8,952 bases of DNA from Prosthecobacter sp. (GTDB taxonomy: Bacteria; Verrucomicrobiota; Verrucomicrobiia; Verrucomicrobiales; Verrucomicrobiaceae), in the NCBI GenBank assembly GCA_025869455.1, contig JAOZVT010000617.1, positions 1-8,952 of the forward strand. Direction: 5' to 3'. The stretch's first letter is position 1, and each line of letters opens with the position of its first letter. A program made the translations under genes and the position numbers. The notes below the pieces were generated by a model. That model had not been told where the DNA came from. It saw only the letters and a list, made by a program, of their open reading frames with translations, and searched no databases. This document shows positions 1-6,976 of the stretch, in pieces.

Positions 1-2
1 GG

Positions 3-641
3 ATTGACGTGAATGACTCTTTGTCGGAAGCGCTGGAGAAGTGTGATTGTGTCATTGATTTCAGCTCTCATCTTTTCACCGATGAGTTGGTGTCCGAGGC
101 TTTGCGCCAGAAAAAGAGCCTCGTGATTGGCACCACGGGTCACACTGACGATGAGTTGGCTCTTATCCGAGAAGCCGCTAAAACCATTCCGGTGGTTTTT
201 GCCTCTAATTTCAGTGTGGGCGTGAATACTTTGTTTTGGCTGACTCGCAAGGCGACGGAACTTCTAGGCCCAGACTTTGATCTGGAGGTGGTGGAAATGC
301 ACCACCGCATGAAAAAGGACTCTCCTAGCGGCACGGCGCGGACTTTGGTAGAGATCTTGGCGGATGTCCGGGGGTTGGAATATGACAAGGATTGTCGTCA
401 CGGTCGTTTTGGTGATGTTGGGGCGCGAACTCCCACCGAAATTGGTGTACATGCCTTGCGCGGCGGTGATGTGGTCGGAGATCACACGGTCATTTTTGCC
501 AATGTCGGGGAGCGTGTGGAATTGACCCATAAGGCTAGCAGTCGCGATACTTTTGCGGGTGGTGCCGTGCGTGCTGCACGCTGGTTGGCTGGAAAACCCG
601 CAGGTCTGTATGACATGCAGGATGTGCTGGGGCTTAAGTAG
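3..641 (+). CDS. dapB: 4-hydroxy-tetrahydrodipicolinate reductase, 5'-truncated by window edge
   Basis: DapB reduces 4-hydroxy-tetrahydrodipicolinate with NAD(P)H in the diaminopimelate/lysine pathway, in the cytoplasm. The visible part has the family hallmarks: the 'IGTTG' stretch of the nucleotide-binding half, then 'EMHHRMKKDSPSGTA'. There, numbering from the GTG at 9, H98 and K102 match the catalytic His and Lys of the family (E. coli H159/K163). The typical C-terminal run follows, with 'EIGVHALRGGDVVGDHTV', 'GERVELTHKASSR' and 'GLYDMQDVLGL'. The reading frame is open to the left edge, and the first Rossmann segment with its glycine-rich motif is missing. The GTG at 9 is therefore not the real start; about 40-60 residues lie outside the window. 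The stop is TAG, 13 nt before folK. Identity is secure; only the 5' end is unknown. Confidence 0.96.
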   Translation: MDVNDSLSEALEKCDCVIDFSSHLFTDELVSEALRQKKSLVIGTTGHTDDELALIREAAKTIPVVFASNFSVGVNTLFWLTRKATELLGPDFDLEVVEMHHRMKKDSPSGTARTLVEILADVRGLEYDKDCRHGRFGDVGARTPTEIGVHALRGGDVVGDHTVIFANVGERVELTHKASSRDTFAGGAVRAARWLAGKPAGLYDMQDVLGLK

Positions 642-654
642 CTGAGAGTTTTTT

Positions 655-1185
655 ATGACAGCTTCCACTGTTTTTGGCATCGCCCTGGGGACCAACCAGG
701 GGGATCGCCAAGAAAATTTGGAAGCTGGGGTGACGCATCTCTTGGCGCGGATACCTGACGCGCGATTCCTTGTTGGCGCGGCACTTTATGAGACTGATCC
801 GGTGGACTGTGCGCCAGGGACACAGGCTTTTTTAAATTCCGTTATCGAAATCGAGGCGGCCATTTCACCCAGGGAATTGCATGGCCATTTGGTCGCGGTG
901 GAGGCTCTAATGGGGCGGCCTTTGGAGCGGGAGCGAAATGCCCCGCGCACTCTAGATTTGGATCTCCTTTATGCTGGGGATTACCAGAGCAACGATCCCG
1001 TTTTGACCGTTCCGCATCCGCGCCTACACCAGCGTCGTTTTGTTCTACAACCTCTGGCCGAAATACGCCCTCATTTGATCCTACCTGGGATGATTCTGAC
1101 AGTTGGGGAAATTTTAGCGGCTCTTGCAGATGATCCCTTGAGCGTTCGCTCGGCGGGGACATGGAAATTTCATCGGCTCATATGA
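655..1185 (+). CDS. folK: 2-amino-4-hydroxy-6-hydroxymethyldihydropteridine pyrophosphokinase (HPPK)
   Basis: HPPK transfers pyrophosphate from ATP to 6-hydroxymethyl-7,8-dihydropterin, the step before dihydropteroate synthase in folate synthesis, in the cytoplasm. At 176 residues it is the usual size of a single-domain enzyme. Visible motifs are 'IALGTNQGDR' (9-18) at the N-terminus, 'ALYETDPV' (43-50), the signature 'PRTLDLDLLYAG' (97-108) whose D101 and D103 correspond to the two Mg-binding aspartates, and 'PHPRLHQRRFVLQPL' (120-134). The ATG at 655 fits the family N-terminus and follows a weak GAGAG purine run by 6 nt. The gene begins 13 nt after dapB, so it probably shares its transcript. 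No key residue appears to be missing. Confidence 0.96.
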   Translation: MTASTVFGIALGTNQGDRQENLEAGVTHLLARIPDARFLVGAALYETDPVDCAPGTQAFLNSVIEIEAAISPRELHGHLVAVEALMGRPLERERNAPRTLDLDLLYAGDYQSNDPVLTVPHPRLHQRRFVLQPLAEIRPHLILPGMILTVGEILAALADDPLSVRSAGTWKFHRLI

Positions 1186-1237
1186 GGCATCCCGCAGGTG
1201 ACATCTGGAACTCATAGCGTATTCTGTTCATGCCCCC

Positions 1238-1738
1238 ATGTCTGATAGCTCTGCTTTACCCATAGCCACCCCGATTCTCTACCGTCCCAATGTCGCGGTC
1301 ATTCTGACGAATGCTCGTGATGAGATTTTTGTTGCTGAACGCATCAATATTCCTGGGGCTTGGCAGTTTCCCCAGGGAGGTATTGATGATGGCGAAGATG
1401 CTGAAACAGCCATGTTCCGTGAGATGGCTGAAGAGATCGGCGTTCAACGCGACAAAGTGGAAATTTTAGAGCGTCGCGATGGCTACCGCTATGCTTTTGC
1501 CAAAGGCCGACTGAAGTATGGCATCTACGGCGGTCAGGAGCAGAGTTACTTTCGTTGCCGTTTCACGGGGCAAGATAGCGATGTCAATTTGGCGGCTACG
1601 CATCAGGAGTTTAGTCATTGGCGTTGGATCAGGCCGGATGAGTTTCAGATGAAATGGGTGCCAAAGTTCAAACGTGCCGTGTATCGCCAGGTATTCTTGG
1701 ATTTCTTTGGTCTTGAGCTTGCCCCTGTGGCGAGCTGA
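1238..1738 (+). CDS. rppH: Nudix hydrolase, RppH-like (RNA 5'-pyrophosphohydrolase / dinucleoside polyphosphate hydrolase)
   Basis: This is a cytoplasmic Nudix enzyme of 166 residues. The complete Nudix box lies at residues 47-69 (G47, E53, R61-E62, E65-E66, G68) and supplies the metal-binding glutamates. The flanks are those of the RppH/NudH/IalA group: 'YRPNVAVIL' near the N-terminus (15-23), 'WQFPQGGID' leading into the box (42-50), 'GGQEQSYFRCRF' in the middle, and a C-terminal 'W.WI.PDEF...VPKFKRAVYRQV' segment. Members remove pyrophosphate from triphosphorylated RNA 5' ends, which starts mRNA decay, and/or cleave ApnA dinucleotides. The sequence does not say which activity dominates. 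The ATG at 1238 has no clear Shine-Dalgarno. It lies 52 nt after folK and 15 nt before the next gene, consistent with an operon. The RppH group is clear; the gene symbol is a family-level assignment. Confidence 0.9.
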   Translation: MSDSSALPIATPILYRPNVAVILTNARDEIFVAERINIPGAWQFPQGGIDDGEDAETAMFREMAEEIGVQRDKVEILERRDGYRYAFAKGRLKYGIYGGQEQSYFRCRFTGQDSDVNLAATHQEFSHWRWIRPDEFQMKWVPKFKRAVYRQVFLDFFGLELAPVAS

Positions 1739-1753
1739 AATAGTCTTTGTTCC

Positions 1754-3550
1754 ATGGATCTTCGTACTCACAGTCCTAGGGCCTCCCTCGGGGCGATGTC
1801 ATGGAATGTACCTAGGGATGACTGGGAGTCTCCCTGGAGTTTCGAGGACGAATGGATTCCGCCGGATAAAAGTAACATCAGGAAGTCTCTGGCAAATTCG
1901 GGCGAAGGAGCTTCTTCGTCTTCGGCAGGCAAGGACGCTCTAATTACGGATGTCTCTGCTAAAGGCATGATTTTGCGCTTTGATAATGAGGTCTCGGATG
2001 AACCACCTGTGCTGCCCTCGCCAATTTTTAAGCCGGAGACACCACCTGTTGCTGAGCTCAAAAAATCCCTTGTCATCAAAAGTGAAGATGTACGGTTCCG
2101 CCCACCCATTGAGCTGAGTCCAGTTCCAGAGAAACCGCTTCAGCCAGAGCTGCCTGCCCTTGAGCATACCTACAAACTGGAACCACTGCCCGAGCCTCCG
2201 CGCCATTCTGTGATTGTGGAGGATGAGCCGACGGTCTCAGGGCAAAGGAGAAGCATTCCACGCCGTCCAAATATGGTGCCTTGGGGGTCGATGATTTCAC
2301 TTTGTCTGGGGACGCTTGGATTCACACTTATTGCTTGGATTTACATGCATGATACTCCCCGGGAATCAGATGATGATTTACGCCCACGGATCGTCATAGA
2401 TCAGACTCCCACCACGCAGGCTCCGAAGAAGCTGCGTGCATTTTTAGATTCCATCGTTCCGTTGGATAATATTGAGATGCGTCGCCAACCATCATGGTTG
2501 TGGGATACTCCGACCCTTGCTCTGTTTATTCGCTCGAATGGTACAGCAGTAGATAATCTGCGTGATTTGCTGGAAGATTATGATTGGCACCCACATCATT
2601 CTCAGTGGCATCAGGAGGATCTTAGTGAGCATCCAGCCTGGATACATGTTGCCTATCTTTTGCAGGCTAGGGCAGCGTATTTGGCACGTCGTGGGGATGA
2701 AGAACCTGCCTTTATTGCCGCTGTGGATTTAGCCGAACTGAGCCGTCGGCTTCAGGATGTTTGGGCTTGGTCAGGCTTCGTGAGGCGTGGTCTGGAGTTA
2801 CAGACCTCCTCGGTTCAGACCCTGGCGGAATTGCTAAAATCCACACGCTTAGAGAGTTCTAAACTCGCGCGTTTCCAGGATGAGTTTACTCGCTGCCAAC
2901 CGGATGATGAGCTCATACAGCAGGCTTGTGCAGCCTATTACATTCATGAAAAGAAACTTCTGTTAGGTCCAGCTAGTGGCGAACCCCTGGATACGATGCC
3001 GGGGGGGCGATTGCATCAGCGCCCAGGACGGTTGTTCTTCAAGATGAATGAGACGTTGAGTCTTTTTGCTTCCGCCTTTCGAGATCTTCGGGATGAAATC
3101 ACCCGCCCGCCTTATACTAGGCTCTCCATGAGTGACAGCCCTGCCAGTCGCATCCACCTGACCCCTCCGCGCTTTTACCACCCGAACTCCAATGGCGAGT
3201 CTTACTTTAGTAACCGTCTTGAGCCACACTTACGCTTACCTCAAGACCACAGTTTGGCAAAAGCTCGGCATGGATTGGTTTGTTGTCTGTTCGCGCTGCG
3301 TCGCTATTTGGTGGATCACCGGACATTGCCCAAACAACTGAATGATTTGACGCCTAACTACTTGTCATCCATACCACGGGATCCTTTCTCAGATGAGGCT
3401 TTGCATTATGATGCGGCGAAAGGCTTGTTGTATTCCGTGGGGGTCAACCTTATTGCTGAGGGTGGGCGAGTCACTGAGCCTCCACTGGATGATGACCGCG
3501 AGCCAACGGTTGCTTTGGGAATTGCTATGGCGACTCCCGTGAAAAAATAA
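1754..3550 (+). CDS. Membrane-anchored protein with type II secretion G-like C-terminal tail, function unknown
   Basis: I do not recognise this 598-residue protein as a named family. Residues 1-170 are Pro/Glu-rich, apparently disordered, and contain repeated Pro-Glu/Pro-Pro stretches. Residues about 174-197 form one hydrophobic segment. The Arg-rich 'RRSIPRRP' before it and the acidic 'ESDDDLRP' after it predict the N-terminus inside and about 400 residues outside. The outer part has helical, Trp- and Leu-rich segments (about 230-410). It ends at 506-571 in a short domain resembling the C-terminal part of GspG-like pseudopilins ('ALRRYLVDHRTLP', 'YLSSIPRDPF', 'GLLYSVG'), a tail often seen on large unknown proteins of Verrucomicrobiota and Planctomycetota. 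An in-frame ATG at 1796 (residue 15) is an alternative start; neither has a good ribosome binding site. It follows rppH by 15 nt. Confidence 0.8.
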   Translation: MDLRTHSPRASLGAMSWNVPRDDWESPWSFEDEWIPPDKSNIRKSLANSGEGASSSSAGKDALITDVSAKGMILRFDNEVSDEPPVLPSPIFKPETPPVAELKKSLVIKSEDVRFRPPIELSPVPEKPLQPELPALEHTYKLEPLPEPPRHSVIVEDEPTVSGQRRSIPRRPNMVPWGSMISLCLGTLGFTLIAWIYMHDTPRESDDDLRPRIVIDQTPTTQAPKKLRAFLDSIVPLDNIEMRRQPSWLWDTPTLALFIRSNGTAVDNLRDLLEDYDWHPHHSQWHQEDLSEHPAWIHVAYLLQARAAYLARRGDEEPAFIAAVDLAELSRRLQDVWAWSGFVRRGLELQTSSVQTLAELLKSTRLESSKLARFQDEFTRCQPDDELIQQACAAYYIHEKKLLLGPASGEPLDTMPGGRLHQRPGRLFFKMNETLSLFASAFRDLRDEITRPPYTRLSMSDSPASRIHLTPPRFYHPNSNGESYFSNRLEPHLRLPQDHSLAKARHGLVCCLFALRRYLVDHRTLPKQLNDLTPNYLSSIPRDPFSDEALHYDAAKGLLYSVGVNLIAEGGRVTEPPLDDDREPTVALGIAMATPVKK

Positions 3551-3624
3551 CAGGCAGGATCCGACATGGATGTTGCAGGTTTCTTGTGAAAGCTTTGGCC
3601 TAACATGGTTCGTTGTACAAAAGC

Positions 3625-5049
3625 ATGTCCACGGACTTTCTGAATGTCTCCCGCCGCCAATTCTTTGCCCAGTCAGGGATGGGGTTAGGTTCGGTGGCTT
3701 TGAGTTCCTTGTTAGCCAGTGACCTACCTGTTTTCGGGCAGGGTGGGCCAGTGCATCATGTGGGGCCACATTTTGCTCCGAAGGCGAAGCAAGTCATCTA
3801 CCTGCACATGATTGGTGCGCCCTCTCAGTTGGACATGTTTGATCATAAGCCCGTGCTGCAAAAGCATGACGGCCAAAAGTGCCCAGATGAATTGCTGAAA
3901 GGTAAACGTTTTGCTTTCATCGGTGGGGAAATGGCCCTGGCTGGCTCTCCCTATGAATTTAAGAAGCATGGGCAGAGCGGTCAGGTGATGTCAGAATTGT
4001 TGCCGCATTTGGCCACGGTGGCGGATGACATCTGTCTCCTGAAGGGATTGCATACCAATGAGATCAATCATGCGCCTGCGCAGATGTTTCTGCATACGGG
4101 CTTTGGTCAAGGTGGACGCCCCAGCATGGGTGCCTGGGTGACATATGGTCTGGGGAGTGGAAATCGTGATCTTCCCTCCTATGTGGTTTTACTGTCTGGG
4201 CCTCCCGGTGGGGCAGGGACGGCGCTTTGGAACACAGGTTTTCTACCGAGCGTCTATCAGGGCGTGCCGTTTCGAGGGACGGGGGAGCCTGTTTTGTTTC
4301 TCAACAATCCTGAAGGACACAAGCGCTCTGATCGCCGCCAAGTCTTGGATGCGGTGAGGTCACTCAATGAGCGGCAGTTAGGCCTCGTTGGAGATCCCGA
4401 AATTGCCACTCGCATCAGCCAATATGAAATGGCCTTTCGGATGCAGGCCAGTGTGCCGGAACTGATGGACATTTCTAAGGAGTCTCAAGATACCTTGGAT
4501 ATGTATGGTGCGGAGCCTGGAAAAGCGTCTTTTGCAAACAATTGCTTGCTCGCTCGCCGATTGGTCGAACGCGGTGTGCGCATGGTCCAACTTTATGATT
4601 CAGACTGGGATCATCACGGTAATCTGGACAAACGTCTGCGTGCGAAAACCAAAGATGTGGATCAAGGTATGGCGGCTTTGGTGCGAGATTTGAAACAACG
4701 CGGCTTACTGGATGAAATGCTAGTGATCTGGGGTGGGGAGTTCGGACGCACCCCTTTGCGACAAGGTTCAGATGGAAATGGCAAGAAGACCTCTCCTGGG
4801 CGGGATCATCACAAAGACGCTTACACCATGTGGATGGCGGGCGGGGGAGTGAAAGCAGGGGTTACTCATGGGCGCACAGATGAGCTTGGGTTTGATGTCG
4901 TCGAAGGAGGTGTCCATGTGCACGACCTCAATGCCACCGTTTTGCATTTACTAGGTATTGATCATGAACGCCTCACGTTTCGTTACCAAGGGCGTGACTA
5001 TCGCCTGACGGATGTGCATGGAGAAGTTGTGAAAAGCATTCTTCTCTAG
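3625..5049 (+). CDS. DUF1501 family protein, Tat-exported, alkaline-phosphatase-like fold
   Basis: This is a 474-residue protein of the DUF1501 family, whose members are predicted exported hydrolases related to the sulfatase/alkaline phosphatase superfamily. Their substrates are unproven. Residues 9-14 read 'SRRQFF', a twin-arginine motif, followed by a Gly/Ala/Leu-rich hydrophobic stretch (17-33), so export in folded form by Tat is predicted. Family landmarks are 'HFAPKAKQVIYLHMIGAPSQLDMFD' in outline (49-73), 'DWDHHGNL' (328-335), 'GGEFGRTP' (370-377), 'GRDHH' (392-396) and the C-terminal 'HDLNATVLHLLGIDHERL' (433-450). I chose the ATG at 3625 because it puts the Tat motif at a normal distance; a TTG at 3613 would add only four residues. 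In many PVC genomes such genes sit beside a DUF1549/DUF1553 cytochrome-like gene, but none is adjacent here. The gene is 74 nt from its upstream neighbour. Confidence 0.93.
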   Translation: MSTDFLNVSRRQFFAQSGMGLGSVALSSLLASDLPVFGQGGPVHHVGPHFAPKAKQVIYLHMIGAPSQLDMFDHKPVLQKHDGQKCPDELLKGKRFAFIGGEMALAGSPYEFKKHGQSGQVMSELLPHLATVADDICLLKGLHTNEINHAPAQMFLHTGFGQGGRPSMGAWVTYGLGSGNRDLPSYVVLLSGPPGGAGTALWNTGFLPSVYQGVPFRGTGEPVLFLNNPEGHKRSDRRQVLDAVRSLNERQLGLVGDPEIATRISQYEMAFRMQASVPELMDISKESQDTLDMYGAEPGKASFANNCLLARRLVERGVRMVQLYDSDWDHHGNLDKRLRAKTKDVDQGMAALVRDLKQRGLLDEMLVIWGGEFGRTPLRQGSDGNGKKTSPGRDHHKDAYTMWMAGGGVKAGVTHGRTDELGFDVVEGGVHVHDLNATVLHLLGIDHERLTFRYQGRDYRLTDVHGEVVKSILL

Positions 5050-5078
5050 GGGCGAGAGGGTTGTATGCGCTGCCACGA

Positions 5079-5103
5079 ATCGTTGGTTGGAATAACCAAT
5101 GAT
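5079..5103 (+). other. Hairpin downstream of the DUF1501 gene
   Basis: A 10-bp stem (ATCGTTGGTT / AACCAATGAT, one G-U pair) closes a 5-nt loop GGAAT. It starts 29 nt after the DUF1501 stop codon. No T-run follows on either strand, so it is not a textbook intrinsic terminator. It may be a 3'-end stabilising structure, a non-canonical terminator, or chance. Confidence 0.4.
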
Positions 5104-5152
5104 GCTGAATGAATCGGCTCAGGCTCTGATGGAGAGGCCTACGGCAGGGCTT

Positions 5153-5175
5153 TCTTTACTTATTTGAAGTAGAGA
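5153..5175 (+). other. Second intergenic hairpin upstream of tRNA-Val
   Basis: A 9-bp stem (TCTTTACTT / AAGTAGAGA, one T-G pair) closes the 5-nt loop ATTTG in the 219-nt gap between the DUF1501 gene and the tRNA. A smaller stem, AGTC-gagt-GACT, follows at 5179-5190. No T-run follows on either strand. I cannot assign it to a known RNA family. Confidence 0.3.
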
Positions 5176-5268
5176 CCCAGTCGAGTGACTCTCACGAAAA
5201 ACTTCTTCCACTCCTTGAATTCTCTCTTGCAAGACGGCGTTCTTTCTCGAATGTTCGCCTCCCATGAA

Positions 5269-5343
5269 GCACGGATAGCTCAGTGGTAGAGCGGCTCGTT
5301 TACACCGAGTTGGTCGGGGGTTCGAATCCCTCTCCGTGTACCA
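5269..5343 (+). tRNA. tRNA-Val (anticodon UAC), CCA encoded
   Basis: A full cloverleaf can be folded by hand. The acceptor stem is 5269-5275 with 5333-5339. The D stem is 5278-5281 with 5289-5292, with a GG-containing loop. The anticodon stem is 5294-5298 with 5306-5310, around the loop TTTACAC. The variable loop is 5 nt. The T stem is 5316-5320 with 5328-5332, around the loop TTCGAAT. The anticodon TAC at 5301-5303 reads GUA, hence valine. The discriminator base is A5340 and the CCA end (5341-5343) is genomically encoded. Two features are less usual: the terminal 1-72 pair is G-U rather than G-C, and 27-43 is also G-U. Only 11 nt separate its 3' end from the stop codon of the convergent gene. 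Confidence 0.96.
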
Positions 5344-5354
5344 TTCAAAATAGA

Positions 5355-6071
5355 TTAATAGGCTTCAAGAGCCGCAATCTCAAGAGTCGGGCGTGCTGCT
5401 GACTCAAACAAAGAAAGGATACCATCGCTATCCCGTGGTTTTTCGGAGAGCATGGTGCGGACTTTGTCATGAGACAGCAAGACCCCGTGTTTGCCTTCAG
5501 GATTGACGTCTTCTGAGAAGACGAGGAAAGCTGGATCTTCAGACTTCCCGGGGAAGCGCATGCCCCAGGCAGGACGTGTGCTCATGACTTCGCTGAAATC
5601 TGCTTCATCCCAGCCGCCGCCATTCAGACCTTCACCCAACCAGACTGTCATGATATTTTCTGCGACAGCTTTGAGATGGTGGCTGGTTTTTTCTAAAAAT
5701 AGGCAAGCGGGCTCGGCTTCTTCCAGGATGGATCGAAAGGCTTCGCCACGGATTTGCGGCGAAATAACGGACATCACGGCACCGATATGGGCTACAGCTA
5801 GGGTGATGAGATGAAGATCTGGGCTGTGACGCAAGACCGTCATGACCTTGTCCCCACGGGAAACACCATTCTCCTGCAACCAGGTGGCAATTCGCAGTAC
5901 ATTCATCCAGGCTTGTTCGTAAGTGAACTCCATGCCGTCAACGGTCAGCGTGGTTTCTGGAGTTCTTTCAGCCGCGTCTGCTAGAAAAGCGGTGAGATGG
6001 AAAGGTCCTCTCCTGGATGTGTCCTGCCAAGGGTAGAGGCTCATAGGAAATTCTGGAACTGTTAACATCAT
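5355..6071 (-). CDS. Stand-alone, degenerate N-terminal domain of an AMP-binding (ANL superfamily) acyl-CoA synthetase-like protein
   Basis: This 238-residue protein resembles the first third to half of acyl-CoA synthetases/AMP ligases, which normally exceed 450 residues. Residues about 40-130 show the family pattern ('TYEQAWMNVLRIATWLQENG', 'VSRGDKVMTVL', 'LAVAHIGAVMSVISPQI', 'ILEEAEPACLFLE'). The ATP-binding A3 loop should read like 'FTSGTTGxPKGV.LSH'. Here, at 182-201, it reads 'FLVFSEDVNPEGKHGVLLSH': the Ser-Gly-Thr-Thr-Gly core is gone. The protein then ends about 37 residues later without the remaining motifs or the C-terminal lid domain. It is therefore predicted not to adenylate. It could be a pseudoenzyme with a binding role or a decayed remnant, although the frame is intact. 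Starts at 6071, 6068 or 6044 (residue 10) are all possible. Its 3' end abuts the tRNA. Confidence 0.75.
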   Translation of the reverse strand: MMLTVPEFPMSLYPWQDTSRRGPFHLTAFLADAAERTPETTLTVDGMEFTYEQAWMNVLRIATWLQENGVSRGDKVMTVLRHSPDLHLITLAVAHIGAVMSVISPQIRGEAFRSILEEAEPACLFLEKTSHHLKAVAENIMTVWLGEGLNGGGWDEADFSEVMSTRPAWGMRFPGKSEDPAFLVFSEDVNPEGKHGVLLSHDKVRTMLSEKPRDSDGILSLFESAARPTLEIAALEAY

Positions 6072-6075
6072 ATGG

Positions 6076-6083
6076 ATTTTATA
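6076..6083 (-). promoter_or_regulatory. Possible -10 element for the ANL-like gene
   Basis: On the minus strand the sequence TATAAAAT sits only 4 nt before the first ATG at 6071. A TTGCTA occurs 14-16 nt further upstream, as a poor -35. If it is used, transcription would begin at or near the ATG. That implies a leaderless message or use of the internal ATG at 6044. The 167-nt gap 6072-6238 holds no other feature I can support. Confidence 0.25.
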
Positions 6084-6238
6084 ATGAATGTGAAAGTTAG
6101 CAAGGAAATGTTACCGGATTTGCACACGCTGGGTGTGGTGATTCTCTCTTGTATTCTGCCAGTTACAGTTTGTTCGCTTATCCGACTAAAAATGAGCGGA
6201 GTACACTTGTCTCATTGCCCATTTATAGGTGCCGATAT

Positions 6239-6976
6239 TCAACGATATTTTGTGAGCGCCGTCAAATATTCCTTCGCTAAGGACGACATGGGATCGTAAA
6301 AAAACTTAACAGACGTACTGGACTCTTGAACAGTTCCATTGGCCAAAAAAACCACCCAATCGGCCACTTGCCGCGCAAAGCTGATTTCATGCGTGGCTAA
6401 GACGATCTGCTGACCTTCCTGTGCTAATTCGCGAATGACATCCAGCACTTCACCTGTCATGACTGGATCCAGGGCTGAGGTGGGCTCATCTAAAAGCAGC
6501 AGCCTGGGTTTAGGGGCCAGCGCGCGTGCGATGGCCGCACGCTGTTGCTGACCTCCTGAGAGCTCAGCGGGGCGTTTGTGTAGGTGATCAAACAGTCCCA
6601 GTCGAGTTAACAGTTCTTGCCCGCGTTGTTGAGCTGCCTGTTCCGACTGCCCATGTACCACCATCAGCGGTAGGGTGACGTTTTGCAGTGCCGTGAGATG
6701 AGGGAAGAGATTGTAACCTTGGAAGACAAATCCATTTTGTCTCAATGCTTCCAGGGCACCTTCAGGATCTTTTGGCAGGGCCACGCCGTTGACTAAAACG
6801 CTGCCTTCCTCCGGCACCAAAAGGCCACCGAGTACACGCAGTAAGGTGGACTTTCCACCGCCACTGGGGCCTAAAAGAGCGACCACTCGGGCATCCTCAC
6901 CCGTTTGAAAACTGGCCCCATTGAGGGCGTTAAACTCACCGTAGCGTTTCACGACGGCTCGCGTTTCAAGTTTCAA
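6239..6976 (-). CDS. ABC transporter ATP-binding protein, polar amino-acid uptake family (GlnQ/HisP-like)
   Basis: This is a 245-residue cytoplasmic ATPase that powers an importer together with the permease just upstream. All nucleotide-binding motifs are intact: Walker A 'GPSGGGKST' (36-44), Q-loop at Q86 in 'VFQGYNLFPH', signature 'LSGGQ' (139-143), Walker B 'LLLLDE' (159-164), D-loop 'SALD' (167-170) and the switch His H196 in 'ATHE'. The 'FQGYNLFPHLTALQNV' and 'DEPTSALDP' context is typical of the polar amino-acid subfamily. The start is a TTG at 6976, chosen because a strong Shine-Dalgarno lies 7 nt before it; the gene overlaps the permease end by 11 nt. Substrate cannot be read from the sequence. 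No substrate-binding protein gene is adjacent. Confidence 0.93.
   Translation of the reverse strand: MKLETRAVVKRYGEFNALNGASFQTGEDARVVALLGPSGGGKSTLLRVLGGLLVPEEGSVLVNGVALPKDPEGALEALRQNGFVFQGYNLFPHLTALQNVTLPLMVVHGQSEQAAQQRGQELLTRLGLFDHLHKRPAELSGGQQQRAAIARALAPKPRLLLLDEPTSALDPVMTGEVLDVIRELAQEGQQIVLATHEISFARQVADWVVFLANGTVQESSTSVKFFYDPMSSLAKEYLTALTKYR

Noticed and set aside
264..695. Minus-strand open frame of 143 codons antisense to dapB
   Set aside because: It lies across conserved dapB codons and the dapB-folK junction, and its translation shows no family pattern.
3551..3624. Possible promoter or terminator in the gap before the DUF1501 gene
   Set aside because: I found no stable hairpin with a T-run and no well-spaced -35/-10 pair, so no site is claimed.
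3389..3769. Minus-strand open frame of 126 codons across the gap before the DUF1501 gene
   Set aside because: It overlaps the C-terminal G-like tail and the Tat signal, both clearly coding on the other strand, and its translation looks like antisense noise.
6072..6299. Plus-strand open frame of 75 codons between the ANL-like gene and the ABC ATPase
   Set aside because: It starts at the base next to the ANL start, has no ribosome binding site, overlaps the well-supported ATPase 3' end by 61 nt, and resembles nothing I know. It is probably the antisense of a leader region.
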